Source: Pusillimonas sp. UBA3987 (GTDB lineage: Bacteria > Pseudomonadota > Gammaproteobacteria > Burkholderiales > Burkholderiaceae_B). From it: 64,000 bases of DNA. A model generated the notes under the pieces. It saw only the letters and a list, made by a program, of their open reading frames with translations, ran no database searches and was not told the origin of the DNA. The stretch spans positions 202,798 to 266,797 of the forward strand of contig DGCD01000006.1 in NCBI GenBank assembly GCA_002384935.1. Direction: 5' to 3'. Position numbers and translations under genes: made by a program. This document shows positions 34,459-44,231 of the stretch, piece after piece (the stretch's first letter is position 1; each line of letters begins with the position of its first letter).

Positions 34459-35502
34459 TTAATCGTAAATAAACACTGTACCTAAGCGTTCCAGATGTTC
34501 AAGAGCCTCACCGCATCCACGCACAACGCAAGTTAGTGGATCGTCGGCCACAATCACAGGCAACCCCGTTTCTTCCTGCAAAAGGCGATCGAGATCACGC
34601 AACAGCGCACCACCACCTGTGAGCGCGATCCCTTTTTCAGTGATATCGGCGCCTAGCTCAGGCGGGGTTTGTTCCAATGCTGTTTTTACCGCCGAAACAA
34701 TTTGATTCAGCGGGTCGGTCAGTGACTCAAGAATTTCGTTGGATGAAACCGAGAAACTGCGCGGCACACCTTCCGAAAGGTTACGGCCCTTCACTTCGAT
34801 CTCGCGTATTTCCGCGCCGGGAAAGGCCGAACCGATTTCCTTCTTGATGTACTCGGCGGTGGGTTCACCAATAAGCATGCCGTAATTGCGGCGAATGTAG
34901 TTAATGATGGCTTCGTCGAATTTATCGCCACCAACACGCACAGAGCCTTTGTAGACCATGCCGCCCAGCGAAATAACCGCGACCTCGGTGGTGCCGCCCC
35001 CGATATCGACAACCATGGAACCACTGGCATCGGAAACACCCAGGCCCGCGCCGATGGCGGCAGCCATGGGCTCTTCGATGAGGTAAACCTGGCTGGCGCC
35101 CGCGCCAAGCGCAGACTCACGAATTGCGCGACGCTCGACTTGAGTGGACCCGCACGGCACACACACGATAATGCGCGGGCTGGGTGCAAACATGCTGCCC
35201 GGATGCACCATGCGAATAAACTGCTTGAGCATTTGCTCGGTGACGGTGAAGTCGGCAATAACCCCGTCTTTCATGGGGCGGATGGCTTCAATATTGCCAG
35301 GCACACGACCCAGCATTTGCTTGGCCTCGCGCCCCACGGCCTGAATTATCTTCTTGCCGTTGGGGGAACCGTCGTGGCGAATCGCAACAACAGACGGCTC
35401 GTCGAGTACGATACCTTTGCCACGAACATAAATGAGTGTGTTGGCCGTACCCAGGTCGATGGCCATATCACTGGAGAAATAACTGCGGAGAAATCCGAAC
35501 AT
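34459..35502 (-). CDS. mreB: Actin-like rod-shape protein MreB
   Basis: A 347-residue bacterial actin that forms membrane-bound filaments and guides side-wall synthesis. The phosphate-1 motif DLGTANTLIYVRGKGI, the hydrophobic membrane-binding N-terminus (MFGFLRSYF), phosphate-2 VVDIGGGTTEVAVISLGG and adenosine motif ALTGGGALLRDLDRLL are all intact. It is the first gene of the five-gene minus-strand shape cluster; its promoter must lie in the 304-base region before gatC. Confidence 0.98.
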   Translation of the reverse strand: MFGFLRSYFSSDMAIDLGTANTLIYVRGKGIVLDEPSVVAIRHDGSPNGKKIIQAVGREAKQMLGRVPGNIEAIRPMKDGVIADFTVTEQMLKQFIRMVHPGSMFAPSPRIIVCVPCGSTQVERRAIRESALGAGASQVYLIEEPMAAAIGAGLGVSDASGSMVVDIGGGTTEVAVISLGGMVYKGSVRVGGDKFDEAIINYIRRNYGMLIGEPTAEYIKKEIGSAFPGAEIREIEVKGRNLSEGVPRSFSVSSNEILESLTDPLNQIVSAVKTALEQTPPELGADITEKGIALTGGGALLRDLDRLLQEETGLPVIVADDPLTCVVRGCGEALEHLERLGTVFIYD

Positions 35503-35806
35503 GTGCGCTCAGTAATATCTAGATATTGAGAGAAAGCCGGTTAATTTGGCGCTACTATGCAAAGCAACAACCCGGGCCGACGCCTATTCAAACTTAGGCA
35601 ATCGGCGGCTTCAGGCCGATTTTCGAAGCTTAACACGCGTGCGCCAGCTCAATTAACTGAATTAGCCGTAAATGATAACTTATAATTCAATTTCAACAGG
35701 GGCTTCAATGCCCCATTCATTTTTAGTAACGGGTTTTCACCAGTAGGGTCATACTTTTTTACCTGCCCGGAACACCGGCACCCAACAATTTTCGCGGATT
35801 CTCTGA
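35503..35806. other. Divergent control region between mreB and gatC, with one hairpin
   Basis: No gene is seen in these 304 bases. AATCGGC (35600-35606) and GCCGATT (35615-35621) form a 7-bp stem with an 8-base loop, followed by TTTC on the plus strand; on the minus strand it would lie in the mreB leader. A TATAAT at 35681-35686 points toward gatC but lacks a good -35 box. The promoter of mreB is not obvious by eye. Confidence 0.45.
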
Positions 35807-36115
35807 ATGGCAATTACACAAGATGATGTTTCCCGCGTGGCACGACTTGCCCGCATTGCGCTGTCGAACACCGAACAAACGCGTATGGAAAATGAACTCA
35901 ACGGTATCATGGGCCTTATAGAGCAACTGCAGGCCATCGACACAACCGGCATCGAACCTATGGCGCATCCATTATCGGCGCATCAGGATGTTTCGGCTCG
36001 CCTGCGCGAAGATACCGCCGCCCCACCCCAACCAACGGAACAACGCGACCACCTCATGGCCAACGCCCCGGCCAGCGAGGAAGGTCTGTTCCTGGTGCCT
36101 AAAGTCATTGAATAA
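35807..36115 (+). CDS. gatC: Asp/Glu-tRNA amidotransferase subunit C
   Basis: A 102-residue small subunit that holds GatA and GatB together in the enzyme that converts Glu-tRNA(Gln), and often Asp-tRNA(Asn), to the amidated form. The sequence DVSRVARLARIALSN at the start, ELNGIMGLIEQLQAIDTTGIEPMAHPL, and LREDTAAPPQP near residue 65 are typical. First gene of gatCAB, 23 bases ahead of gatA. Confidence 0.95.
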   Translation: MAITQDDVSRVARLARIALSNTEQTRMENELNGIMGLIEQLQAIDTTGIEPMAHPLSAHQDVSARLREDTAAPPQPTEQRDHLMANAPASEEGLFLVPKVIE

Positions 36116-36138
36116 GCCCGATACAGATCACGCTCAAT

Positions 36139-37662
36139 ATGTCCTCTCATTTCCCGTACTCCAGTATCGCAGAACTTGGCAACGCGCTGCGCGACCGCAA
36201 AATCAGTGCACGCGAGCTTGCACAGGCCTCATTAACTCAGGCAAAGCAATGTGCGAACCTGAATGCCTTTCTGCATATCGACGAACAACTCACGCTAGAA
36301 CAAGCCAAACATGCCGACGTTTTACTTGAGCGCGGCGAAGGCGGCCCGCTAACAGGCATTCCCATCGCCCACAAAGACATCTTTGTGACCCGGGGCTGGA
36401 AAACAACAGCGGCAAGCAAAATGCTTGAAAACTACGCCAGTCCGTTCGACGCCACGGTAGTCCATCGCCTGAAAGAAGCAGGCACGGTATCGGTGGGCAA
36501 ACTCAACTGCGATGAATTCGCAATGGGGTCGGGCAATGAAAATTCGGCTTTCGGCACGTGCCGCAACCCGTGGGATCCCGAGGCAGTGCCGGGCGGCTCA
36601 TCGGGCGGGTCGGCTGCAGCCGTGGCCGCAGGCATTGTGCCCGCCACAACCGGTACCGACACCGGCGGTTCGGTACGCCAGCCTGCCGCCCTGTGCGGCG
36701 TAAGCGGCATCAAACCCACTTATGGCACAGTTTCCCGGTTCGGCATGATCGCCTTCGGATCGAGTCTCGATCAGGCAGGCCCCATTGCCCGTAACGCCAA
36801 TGACCTGGTCGACATCCTCGATATCATGGGCGGCTTCGACGAACGCGACTCAACCAGCCTTCAAACGTGCGACGGCGTCGCCAACCAGCCCGGGCGGATT
36901 CGCCAGGCTTACGACAGCAGCCAGGCCGGCTTTTCCGACCAAAGCACCCAACCACTTAAAGGTTTGCGCATTGGCGTACCTAAAGAATATTTCAACGAAA
37001 GCCTGTCGTCCGACATCGCCAATGCCGTTGAAGCCGCACTCAAGCAATACGAGAGTCTGGGCGCCGTCAGGGTGGAAATTTCATTGCCGCGAACACAACT
37101 GGCCATTCCTGCTTATTACGTTATTGCACCCGCCGAAGCCTCAAGCAACCTGTCTCGCTACGACGGCGTGCGTTATGGGCTGCGTGCGGCCGATTACGGC
37201 AACCTTGAGGAAATGACCAGCCGTTCTCGTGCCGAAGGGTTCGGCGACGAGGTCAAACGACGCATTATGGTGGGGACCTACGTGCTCTGCCACGGCTATT
37301 ACGACGCGTATTATCTTCAAGCGCAGCGCGTACGCCGGATGATCGCAGACGACTTTCGCCAGGCATATGCCGAAAAATGCGATGTCATCATGGGGCCGGT
37401 TACGCCCTCCGTTGCAAAAAAAATCGGAGAAAACCGCGACGACCCCACAGCCGACTGGCTGGCTGATGTCTACACACTTGGCGTGAGTCTGGCGGGCCTA
37501 CCGGCCATGTCGATTCCCTGCGGGTTCGGAGGGCAAAACGGCACACTGCCCATCGGCCTGCAACTCATCGGCAATTATTTCACCGAAGGTCAACTGTTAG
37601 CCGTTGCCGACCGCTACCAGGGCATTACCGACTGGCATCAACGCAAACCGGATCAAAAATAA
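36139..37662 (+). CDS. gatA: Asp/Glu-tRNA amidotransferase subunit A
   Basis: A 507-residue amidase that releases ammonia from glutamine for the transamidation. The amidase signature GGSSGGSAAAVAAG with the cis-Ser/Ser pair, TGTDTGGSVRQPA holding the nucleophilic serine, and the catalytic lysine in PIAHKDIFVT are all visible. The stop overlaps the start of gatB by one base (TAATG). Full family length. Confidence 0.97.
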   Translation: MSSHFPYSSIAELGNALRDRKISARELAQASLTQAKQCANLNAFLHIDEQLTLEQAKHADVLLERGEGGPLTGIPIAHKDIFVTRGWKTTAASKMLENYASPFDATVVHRLKEAGTVSVGKLNCDEFAMGSGNENSAFGTCRNPWDPEAVPGGSSGGSAAAVAAGIVPATTGTDTGGSVRQPAALCGVSGIKPTYGTVSRFGMIAFGSSLDQAGPIARNANDLVDILDIMGGFDERDSTSLQTCDGVANQPGRIRQAYDSSQAGFSDQSTQPLKGLRIGVPKEYFNESLSSDIANAVEAALKQYESLGAVRVEISLPRTQLAIPAYYVIAPAEASSNLSRYDGVRYGLRAADYGNLEEMTSRSRAEGFGDEVKRRIMVGTYVLCHGYYDAYYLQAQRVRRMIADDFRQAYAEKCDVIMGPVTPSVAKKIGENRDDPTADWLADVYTLGVSLAGLPAMSIPCGFGGQNGTLPIGLQLIGNYFTEGQLLAVADRYQGITDWHQRKPDQK

Positions 37663-39116
37663 TGGAATGGGAAATCGTTATCGGGCTTGAAACACACGCC
37701 CAGTTGTCTACCGAATCCAAAATCTTTTCCAGCAGCAGCACCCGCTATGGCGCACTGCCCAACACCCAGGCCAACGAAGTTGACATGGCGTTGCCGGGTA
37801 GTCTGCCGGTTCTGAACAGAGGAGCCGTTGAACGAGCCATTCAATTTGGCTTGGCGGTCGATGCGCATATCGCACCGCATTCTGTTTTCGCACGCAAAAA
37901 CTATTTCTATCCGGATCTGCCGAAAAACTATCAGATCAGTCAGTTCGAGATACCGGTTGTCCAGGGCGGGAAAATCCATTTCCAGCTTGGCGATGTGGAA
38001 AAAACAGTGAACCTGACCCGGGCACACCTTGAAGAAGACGCAGGCAAATCACTTCATGACAGCTACACCGATGCCAATGGCCGGCCGGCGTCCGGGATTG
38101 ACCTGAACCGCGCGGGCACGCCATTGCTGGAGATTGTGACTGAACCGGAAATGCGTTCGGCTGCTGAAGCCGTTGCATACGCCCGCACCCTTCATGGTTT
38201 GGTGGTCTGGCTGGGTATTTGCGACGGCAACATGCAGGAAGGCTCGTTTCGCTGCGATGCAAACGTATCGGTTCGGCCCAAAGGCCAAGAGGCATTCGGC
38301 ACACGTTGCGAAATCAAGAATCTGAATTCCTTCCGTTTTCTTGAGCGAGCCATTCAATACGAGGCACAGCGCCAAATCGAAATAATTGAAGACGGAGGCG
38401 TCATTCGCCAGGAAACCCGCCTTTACGATGCAGATGAAGACGTAACCCGCAGCATGCGCAGCAAGGAGGATTCCGACGACTACCGTTACTTCCCCGATCC
38501 CGACCTGCCACCGCTGGTCATCACATCAGACTGGGTCGAGCGTGTACTGCAAAGCATGCCCGAATTGCCGCAAGCCAAGAAACGCCGCTTCCAGGACGAC
38601 CTGGGGCTCACCCCCTACGATGCAGCACAGTTAACGATCGATCGAAACCTGGCCGATTATTTCGAGCAGACTGCGGCCGGTCTGCCGGGCGAGCAGGCAA
38701 AACTGGCTGCCAACTGGGTACTGGGGGAAGTATCGGCGGCATTGAACCGCGACGAAATGTCCATTGACCAGACACCGGTCAAGCCGGCCCGGCTTTCAGC
38801 CCTGATCAACCGCATCATCGACGGCACCATTTCAAACAAAATCGCCCGCGACGTATTCGCCGCGATGTGGGAAGGCGAAAATGACGGCGACCCGGACGCC
38901 ATCATTGATGCAAAAGGCTTGAAGCAGATTAGCGACACCGGCGCCATCGGCAAGATGATCGACGACGTTCTGGCAGACAACCCTGCCATCGTCGAAGAAT
39001 ATCGCGCCGGCAAGCAGAAAGCATTTAACTCGCTGGTGGGCCAGGTCATGAAGGCAGCCAGGGGCAAGGCTAACCCGCAACAGGTGAATACCTTGCTAAA
39101 AGAGAAGCTGGGCTAA
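37662..39116 (+). CDS. gatB: Asp/Glu-tRNA amidotransferase subunit B
   Basis: A 484-residue kinase/amidotransferase subunit that phosphorylates the tRNA-bound Glu or Asp and adds ammonia. The opening WEIVIGLETHAQL, the FARKNYFYPDLPKNYQISQ segment, DLNRAGTPLLEIVTEP and the helical C-terminal YqeY-like tRNA-binding domain (from about residue 330) are all present. The presence of gatCAB implies the organism forms Gln-tRNA or Asn-tRNA, or both, by the indirect route. Confidence 0.97.
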   Translation: MEWEIVIGLETHAQLSTESKIFSSSSTRYGALPNTQANEVDMALPGSLPVLNRGAVERAIQFGLAVDAHIAPHSVFARKNYFYPDLPKNYQISQFEIPVVQGGKIHFQLGDVEKTVNLTRAHLEEDAGKSLHDSYTDANGRPASGIDLNRAGTPLLEIVTEPEMRSAAEAVAYARTLHGLVVWLGICDGNMQEGSFRCDANVSVRPKGQEAFGTRCEIKNLNSFRFLERAIQYEAQRQIEIIEDGGVIRQETRLYDADEDVTRSMRSKEDSDDYRYFPDPDLPPLVITSDWVERVLQSMPELPQAKKRRFQDDLGLTPYDAAQLTIDRNLADYFEQTAAGLPGEQAKLAANWVLGEVSAALNRDEMSIDQTPVKPARLSALINRIIDGTISNKIARDVFAAMWEGENDGDPDAIIDAKGLKQISDTGAIGKMIDDVLADNPAIVEEYRAGKQKAFNSLVGQVMKAARGKANPQQVNTLLKEKLG

Positions 39117-39137
39117 ATGACCGCGTTGCAGCCGGGC

Positions 39138-39812
39138 TTATACAACACCGTATTTGGCCCGGTATGCCGCTACAGCTTCGCGATGTTCAGCGAAACCGGC
39201 ATCATGATCGAGCAATTGCATAATGTCGCTTAGCGAAGCAATGCTGACAACCGGAATACCATAACGTTGTGATACTTCCTGCACGGCGGAATGTGCGGAA
39301 AGCGCGCTGTCGGGCCCGGCCCTTTCCATGCGGTCCAGCGCGATCAGTACCGCAGCCGGCTCAGCGCCTGCACCCCGAATCAAATCAACAGATTCGCGCA
39401 CCGAAGTACCCGCTGTAATCACGTCGTCGATAATCACAACGCGTCCCTGCAAGGGCGCCCCGACCAAAGATCCCCCTTCGCCGTGGTCTTTTGCTTCTTT
39501 ACGATTGAAGGCAAATGGCACATCCCGGCCACCCATGCCGGGGTGGGCAGCCAACGCAACGGCGGTAGCCGCTGCCAGTGGAATACCCTTGTAGGCAGGC
39601 CCGAACAACATGTCGAAGTTAATGCCGGAATCGACCAGCGCCTGGGCGTAGAACCCGGCAAGGCGACCCACCGTAAAACCGGAATTGAACAGCCCGGCGT
39701 TGAAAAAGTAAGGGCTCATGCGACCGGATTTAACACGGAACTGGCCAAACTTCAGTACACCCTGCTCTAGAGAGAAGCGAACAAAATCATTACGGGAGCT
39801 TGATTGGGTCAT
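39138..39812 (-). CDS. pyrE: Orotate phosphoribosyltransferase
   Basis: A 224-residue enzyme of pyrimidine synthesis joining orotate and PRPP to give orotidine 5'-phosphate. The PRPP-binding motif VVIIDDVITAGTSVRES is intact, with FKSGRMSPYF-like N-terminal orotate loop (here RVKSGRMSPYFFN), a GPAYKGIPLA segment, and the flexible-loop KEAKDHGEGG. The ATG at 39812 is taken; an ATG at 39827 would add five residues, and neither has a clear ribosome site. It converges on gatB with a gap of 21 bases. Confidence 0.95.
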   Translation of the reverse strand: MTQSSSRNDFVRFSLEQGVLKFGQFRVKSGRMSPYFFNAGLFNSGFTVGRLAGFYAQALVDSGINFDMLFGPAYKGIPLAAATAVALAAHPGMGGRDVPFAFNRKEAKDHGEGGSLVGAPLQGRVVIIDDVITAGTSVRESVDLIRGAGAEPAAVLIALDRMERAGPDSALSAHSAVQEVSQRYGIPVVSIASLSDIMQLLDHDAGFAEHREAVAAYRAKYGVV

Positions 39813-39997
39813 AGATGTGCATTTCAATAATTAAACAAAAACAACATTATTGCGCATTCGGGCCTATGAATGTCGCCAAAAGCAACTGTCTTCCTTTAAA
39901 CTTAGCCCGACCACACAAAGCCTGAGCAGTTGGTTCTCTGCTTGTGACGTCGTTTCAATGCTCGACTCCGTTTTACTCATTCTGACAAGGAATCAAT

Positions 39998-40408
39998 ATG
40001 GAAAATACCTGCACACTTTGGGCGCCTCGTATCCTGGGGGTACTCAGAATCGTAACGGGCTACCTCTTTTTCTGGCACGGCTCGGCAAAACTATTCGGCA
40101 TTCCTCACGTATCCATGTTCGACAACCTGCAGATTATGTCGCTGGTTGGTTTGGCGGGCATTATCGAAGTTGTGTTCGGTTTTCTTGTCTTTATTGGTCT
40201 TTTCACCCGTTTCTCGGCGTTTATTGCATCAGGCATGTGTGCAGCCGCCTACTTCATCGGCCACGTTGCCTCGCAAGGTCAATTCTTTCTACCCCTGCTG
40301 AACCGGGGAGAGGCCGCAGTCCTGTTCTGCTTCATTTTCTTCTACCTCATTTTTGCCGGCCCCGGTGCCTGGAGCGTCGACGGCGTACGAAAAGGAAAGA
40401 TAAGCTAA
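39998..40408 (+). CDS. DoxX-family membrane protein
   Basis: A 136-residue protein with four predicted helices. The segment RIVTGYLFFWHGSAKLFG near the N-terminus and GIIEVVFGFLVFIGLFTRFSAF are characteristic of the DoxX/YphA family, and GQFFLPLLNRGEAAVLFCFIFFYL ends the domain. Family members are linked to quinone or thiosulphate redox and to oxidative-stress complexes, but no enzymatic role can be read here. It lies before a DODA-type dioxygenase in the same direction with a gap of 76 bases. Confidence 0.82.
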   Translation: MENTCTLWAPRILGVLRIVTGYLFFWHGSAKLFGIPHVSMFDNLQIMSLVGLAGIIEVVFGFLVFIGLFTRFSAFIASGMCAAAYFIGHVASQGQFFLPLLNRGEAAVLFCFIFFYLIFAGPGAWSVDGVRKGKIS

Positions 40409-40484
40409 CGGTTCATCCACAGCGAGCGGGAAACACAAGCGCGTTATGATTGTCTTATTTACAAGATGAAACATCACAGCGATC

Positions 40485-41285
40485 ATGAAGCAGACACCCG
40501 TTTACTATCTCTCGCACGGCGGCGGGCCCTGGCCATACATGCCGGAGGCCCGCGAAAAATACGCTGTCCTTACCAAGGCGCTGCAGGATATCCCCCGGCA
40601 ACTGAGTAAAAAGCCCGATGCCATTATTATGGTCTCGGCGCATTGGGAAGGTAACGGCACGTTCCTGGTTATGGGCAGCCCAAACCCGCCCATGTACTAC
40701 GATTACTACAATTTTCCCGAGCACACTTACCAGGTAAGGTACCCCGCCCCGGGCTCACCAGACCTGGCGCACGAGCTGGTGCAGCTTGTTGGCGAGGCAG
40801 GCCTGCCCATTGCCATCGACAACCAGCGTGGTTTCGATCACGGGGCGTTTGTTCCGCTTCATGTGATGTTTCCCGCAGCCGACATTCCGGTTGTGCAGCT
40901 TTCAATTGAAACCAACTTCGATCCCGAATTGCATTTGGCACTCGGGCGTGCACTTGCCCCATTAAGGCAAAAGAACATTCTGATTCTGGGAAGCGGCCTG
41001 AGCTATCACAACCTGCGCGAAATCCGCACAATCGGCGCTGAGCCGTCTGCGCAATTTGATGCCTGGCTACAAAAGGTGCTTGTCAGCAGCTCGGTTACAG
41101 AACGCACCAATCAACTTAAATTATGGGAGACTGCTCCGGCAGCCCGGCGTGCCCATCCAAGAGAAGATCATTTACTGCCCCTCATGGTCGCAGTAGGTGC
41201 AGCGGAAAATGAACCCGGCGTTTGTGTTCATCATGAAGTGACCGCATTTGCAAACATCACCGCCTCAAGCTTTCGATTCGGTTGA
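40485..41285 (+). CDS. DODA-type (LigB/YgiD family) extradiol dioxygenase
   Basis: A 266-residue class III extradiol dioxygenase-like enzyme. Conserved metal and acid-base histidines appear as His11 in YLSHGGGPW, His52 in VSAHWEG, His118 in FDHGAFVPL, and one near the C-terminus. GSGLSYHNL is a further family signature. Bacterial YgiD-type members open L-DOPA or other catechols and use Zn or Fe. The substrate is unknown; it is about 22 kb away from the aromatic operon and preceded by a DoxX gene, so no pathway link is visible. Confidence 0.85.
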   Translation: MKQTPVYYLSHGGGPWPYMPEAREKYAVLTKALQDIPRQLSKKPDAIIMVSAHWEGNGTFLVMGSPNPPMYYDYYNFPEHTYQVRYPAPGSPDLAHELVQLVGEAGLPIAIDNQRGFDHGAFVPLHVMFPAADIPVVQLSIETNFDPELHLALGRALAPLRQKNILILGSGLSYHNLREIRTIGAEPSAQFDAWLQKVLVSSSVTERTNQLKLWETAPAARRAHPREDHLLPLMVAVGAAENEPGVCVHHEVTAFANITASSFRFG

Positions 41286-41332
41286 TCGTATCGATACCCA
41301 AAAAAACAGAATAAACAGAACGGTTCCACAAA

Positions 41333-42952
41333 GTGAATATTCACTCAATCAAGTTCCGCATTATTTCGCTGTGCGTTGCGCTGATCTCATTCGGGTGCCT
41401 GTTCCGGTTTTTAGTGGTTCTGCCACTGGCCCAAGAGGAAATTCGCGATTTAGTCTCCGCACAACAGCTTTCAATCGCCTCATACATAGCCGACGAAGTA
41501 GACCAGAAAGTGCGGGCACGCAAAGAAACGCTTGCGCGCATTGCGGCTACGTATCCGCATGATTTGCAGGACGAAACAGACATTGTTCAAAAATGGCTGA
41601 TTCGAGCGCAAACAACCAGCCCTTTCTTTCGCTCCGGCATGATACTGATCGGCCAAGACCACACAGTGCACTCAACCGTTGGCCCCGCAACCATTGCAAA
41701 TTACCGGGAAGCGCTATTTAGCAACGGCCCATTGCTGCAAAACATCCTGAACTCGGGTGAACCCAAAATCAGCCCCGCTTTCAACGATGCCGACACAGAT
41801 GCGGCAATGATCGCATTTGGCGTTGGCGTTCGCGACCGTAGTGGTGCCGTAACAGCGGTGCTGATTGGCCTGACGCGGCTTGACGCTGCCGGCTTTCTGC
41901 AAGAATTGAATGCCCAGGAATGGGGGAACGATGGCAGCTACCTGATCATTTCACCGCAAGATCAACAGTTCCTGGGTGCCAGTGACCCTGCCTTGATTTT
42001 AAAAAACACACCCGCGCCAGGCATTAACGTGCTGCACGATAAAGCGATGCAAGGCTATCGTGGATCCGGCGTAACTACTAATGCCCAAGGTGTAGAAGAA
42101 ATGGTTGGCATTCAGTCGGTACCCAGTACAGGTTGGTTTGTCGTGTCGCGCATACCCATTGAAAAAGCCTATTCGCCCATTAAAGCCATTACCAGGTATG
42201 TTGTCGTCGCCGGCACATTATTGGCCGCAATCGCATTGACGTGTCTGCTTCTTTTCCTGCCACACGTATTTCGCCGTCTTGACCGGACAACGCAGGCAAT
42301 CGGCGATATGGCCTCGGGAAAAAAATCACTGCACGCCCTGGCCGACGACGGAAAAGACGAAGCCGGCGCGCTGATCAGGCAATTCAATCTGCTGGTCACA
42401 AGAATCCAGGAGCAGGAAGCCTCATTGAAACGCAATGAAGCCAAGCTGGCCTACATGGCGACCCACGACGCACTGACCAAGCTTTACAACCGCACAATGC
42501 TCATGTCACGCCTTCAGCATAGTCTTGAAGTGGCGCAACGCCATCATGCCTGCGGCGCGGTTCTGTTTTGCGATCTCGACGGATTCAAGCCCATAAACGA
42601 CAATTTCGGGCACGACATGGGCGACCGCTTGCTTATCGAAGTTGCGCGTTGTCTTTTGTCGGGGCGGCGCCAGACTGATACGGTTGCGCGCCTGGGCGGA
42701 GACGAGTTCGTTATTGTACTGACCGACCTCAAGGCACCGGTTGAAGACGCACAACGGCTGGCTCAACAGTACTTGGACGCAATCAGCGCCCCCTTCAATA
42801 TCGATGGGCACGAACTTAAAATCAGCCTATCCATTGGTATTGCATTCTTCGGCTACGAAGCACTCAGCCCGTCTGTCCTGCTGTCTCACGCCGATACCGC
42901 CATGTACCGTGCCAAGAATCTTGGAAAAAATCGCTACTGTCTTTACGAATAG
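41333..42952 (+). CDS. Membrane diguanylate cyclase, Cache sensor-HAMP-GGDEF
   Basis: A 539-residue c-di-GMP synthase with an external sensor. The first helix (about residues 8-28) is followed by a periplasmic dCache-type domain (about 30-275), a second helix (about 285-310), a HAMP segment ending in a short coiled coil, and GGDEF. The active site is RLGGDEF, and an RxxD inhibitory site (RQTD) stands exactly five residues before GGDEF, so product inhibition is expected. DGFKPINDNFGHDMGD is the nucleotide region. The start is GTG with a weak ribosome site. Cache domains of this type commonly bind amino acids or small acids; the ligand is unknown. Confidence 0.92.
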   Translation: MNIHSIKFRIISLCVALISFGCLFRFLVVLPLAQEEIRDLVSAQQLSIASYIADEVDQKVRARKETLARIAATYPHDLQDETDIVQKWLIRAQTTSPFFRSGMILIGQDHTVHSTVGPATIANYREALFSNGPLLQNILNSGEPKISPAFNDADTDAAMIAFGVGVRDRSGAVTAVLIGLTRLDAAGFLQELNAQEWGNDGSYLIISPQDQQFLGASDPALILKNTPAPGINVLHDKAMQGYRGSGVTTNAQGVEEMVGIQSVPSTGWFVVSRIPIEKAYSPIKAITRYVVVAGTLLAAIALTCLLLFLPHVFRRLDRTTQAIGDMASGKKSLHALADDGKDEAGALIRQFNLLVTRIQEQEASLKRNEAKLAYMATHDALTKLYNRTMLMSRLQHSLEVAQRHHACGAVLFCDLDGFKPINDNFGHDMGDRLLIEVARCLLSGRRQTDTVARLGGDEFVIVLTDLKAPVEDAQRLAQQYLDAISAPFNIDGHELKISLSIGIAFFGYEALSPSVLLSHADTAMYRAKNLGKNRYCLYE

Positions 42953-42959
42953 GCTCGAC

Positions 42960-43412
42960 TTATAGCTTCTTGACGACGCCCTCACCGTCGGCAGCGGACA
43001 AGGCCGATGCCGGAAGGCCAAACACATGATCAAACACTCGCGTAAATACAAAGGTGTACACCAAAAAGAAGATCAGCAGGGCAGCATCAAGAACAAATGC
43101 CTCCCATAACGAAACGCTTAACCACCAGGCGAAAAAGGGCACCAAAAACACGACCAGCCCACCTTCGAAGCCCACCGCATGCGCAATACGCCGCAGCGTA
43201 CTTCGCCCTTTCTTAACCTGCCGTGCCTCCCAATATTCGAACAAGGTATTCCATACGAGATTCCAGAGTACGGCAATACCCGAGGCTGCAACCGATGCCA
43301 CCCAGGAATCGAACACACTAAAGCCCAACAAATAAAAAACGACGCCGGTCAGTAAAATAGCAATCGTTTCATAGAGTGACACATGAACGACTTTACGCTT
43401 AATTCCTTGCAT
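42960..43412 (-). CDS. PACE-family (AceI-like) efflux protein
   Basis: A 150-residue four-helix membrane protein made of two bacterial transmembrane pair domains, the pattern of the proteobacterial antimicrobial compound efflux family. The N-terminal MQGIKRKVVHVSLYE contains the conserved glutamate in helix 1 that is essential for transport in AceI, and NLVWNTLFEYWEARQ is the second-helix signature with its loop. Known members export chlorhexidine, acriflavine or short diamines with protons. It stands convergent to the GGDEF gene with 7 bases between them. Confidence 0.88.
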   Translation of the reverse strand: MQGIKRKVVHVSLYETIAILLTGVVFYLLGFSVFDSWVASVAASGIAVLWNLVWNTLFEYWEARQVKKGRSTLRRIAHAVGFEGGLVVFLVPFFAWWLSVSLWEAFVLDAALLIFFLVYTFVFTRVFDHVFGLPASALSAADGEGVVKKL

Positions 43413-43432
43413 GGCAGACTTTTAAAGATTTT

Positions 43433-44221
43433 CTAAACGAACAATGTCGTGTCGTAATCGATCGTGAGCGGTGCGTGGTCACTGAACCAGCTGTCCTTGT
43501 AGATGGATGCCTGCTGAGCCGTAACGGCAATCTCCGGCGTGGCAATTTGATAATCAATACGCCAGCCCACATTGTTCGCCCGGGCCTGACCCCGATTGCT
43601 CCACCACGTATAGGCATCGCCGGTCGCTTCGGGATACAAACGACGATACACATCGACCCAGCCCAACTCGTCGAACACCTTGGTCAGCCATGCCCGCTCT
43701 TCGGGTAGAAATCCGCTATTTTTCAGATTACCTTTCCAGTTCTTGATGTCGATCTCTTTATGAGCGATATTCCAGTCGCCACATAAAATGACGCGCCGCC
43801 CGGCGGCAGCCAAATCCGCCAAATGACTGTAAAAACACTCCATAAAGTGATATTTGGCACTTTGACGGTGATCGCCACTGGAGCCCGAGGGAAGATAAAC
43901 CGAAATCATGGAAAAACCGTTGTATACCAGCTCGATATAGCGGCCCTCTGCATCGATCTGCGGTACACCCAGACCCTCGATCACCTGATCCGGCGCTTGT
44001 CGCGCATAGATGCCCACGCCACTGTAGCCTTTTTTCTGGGCGTAATGAAAATACCCATGATATCCGTCTGGGGAGTGCATCGGCTCTGTCATGTCGGGTG
44101 CTTGCGCTTTAAGCTCCTGCACACATACAAAATCAGCCTGCTGTTCGGGCAGCCAGTCGAAAAAACCTTTCCGGTGAGCGGATCGAACACCATTCAAATT
44201 CGCCGAAATGACACGCAACAT
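43433..44221 (-). CDS. xthA: Exodeoxyribonuclease III / AP endonuclease
   Basis: A 262-residue DNA repair nuclease. The start at 44221 (MLRVISANLNGVRSAH) is chosen; the frame upstream is only read-through from ampG. Conserved parts are the metal Glu in CVQELKAQ, the LCGDWNIAH Asp/Asn pair, WWSNRGQARANNVGWRIDY and the catalytic SDHAPLTIDY. It cuts at abasic sites and degrades 3' ends of duplex DNA. It lies ten bases behind ampG in the same direction. Confidence 0.95.
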   Translation of the reverse strand: MLRVISANLNGVRSAHRKGFFDWLPEQQADFVCVQELKAQAPDMTEPMHSPDGYHGYFHYAQKKGYSGVGIYARQAPDQVIEGLGVPQIDAEGRYIELVYNGFSMISVYLPSGSSGDHRQSAKYHFMECFYSHLADLAAAGRRVILCGDWNIAHKEIDIKNWKGNLKNSGFLPEERAWLTKVFDELGWVDVYRRLYPEATGDAYTWWSNRGQARANNVGWRIDYQIATPEIAVTAQQASIYKDSWFSDHAPLTIDYDTTLFV

Positions 44222-44231
44222 AAAATATCCC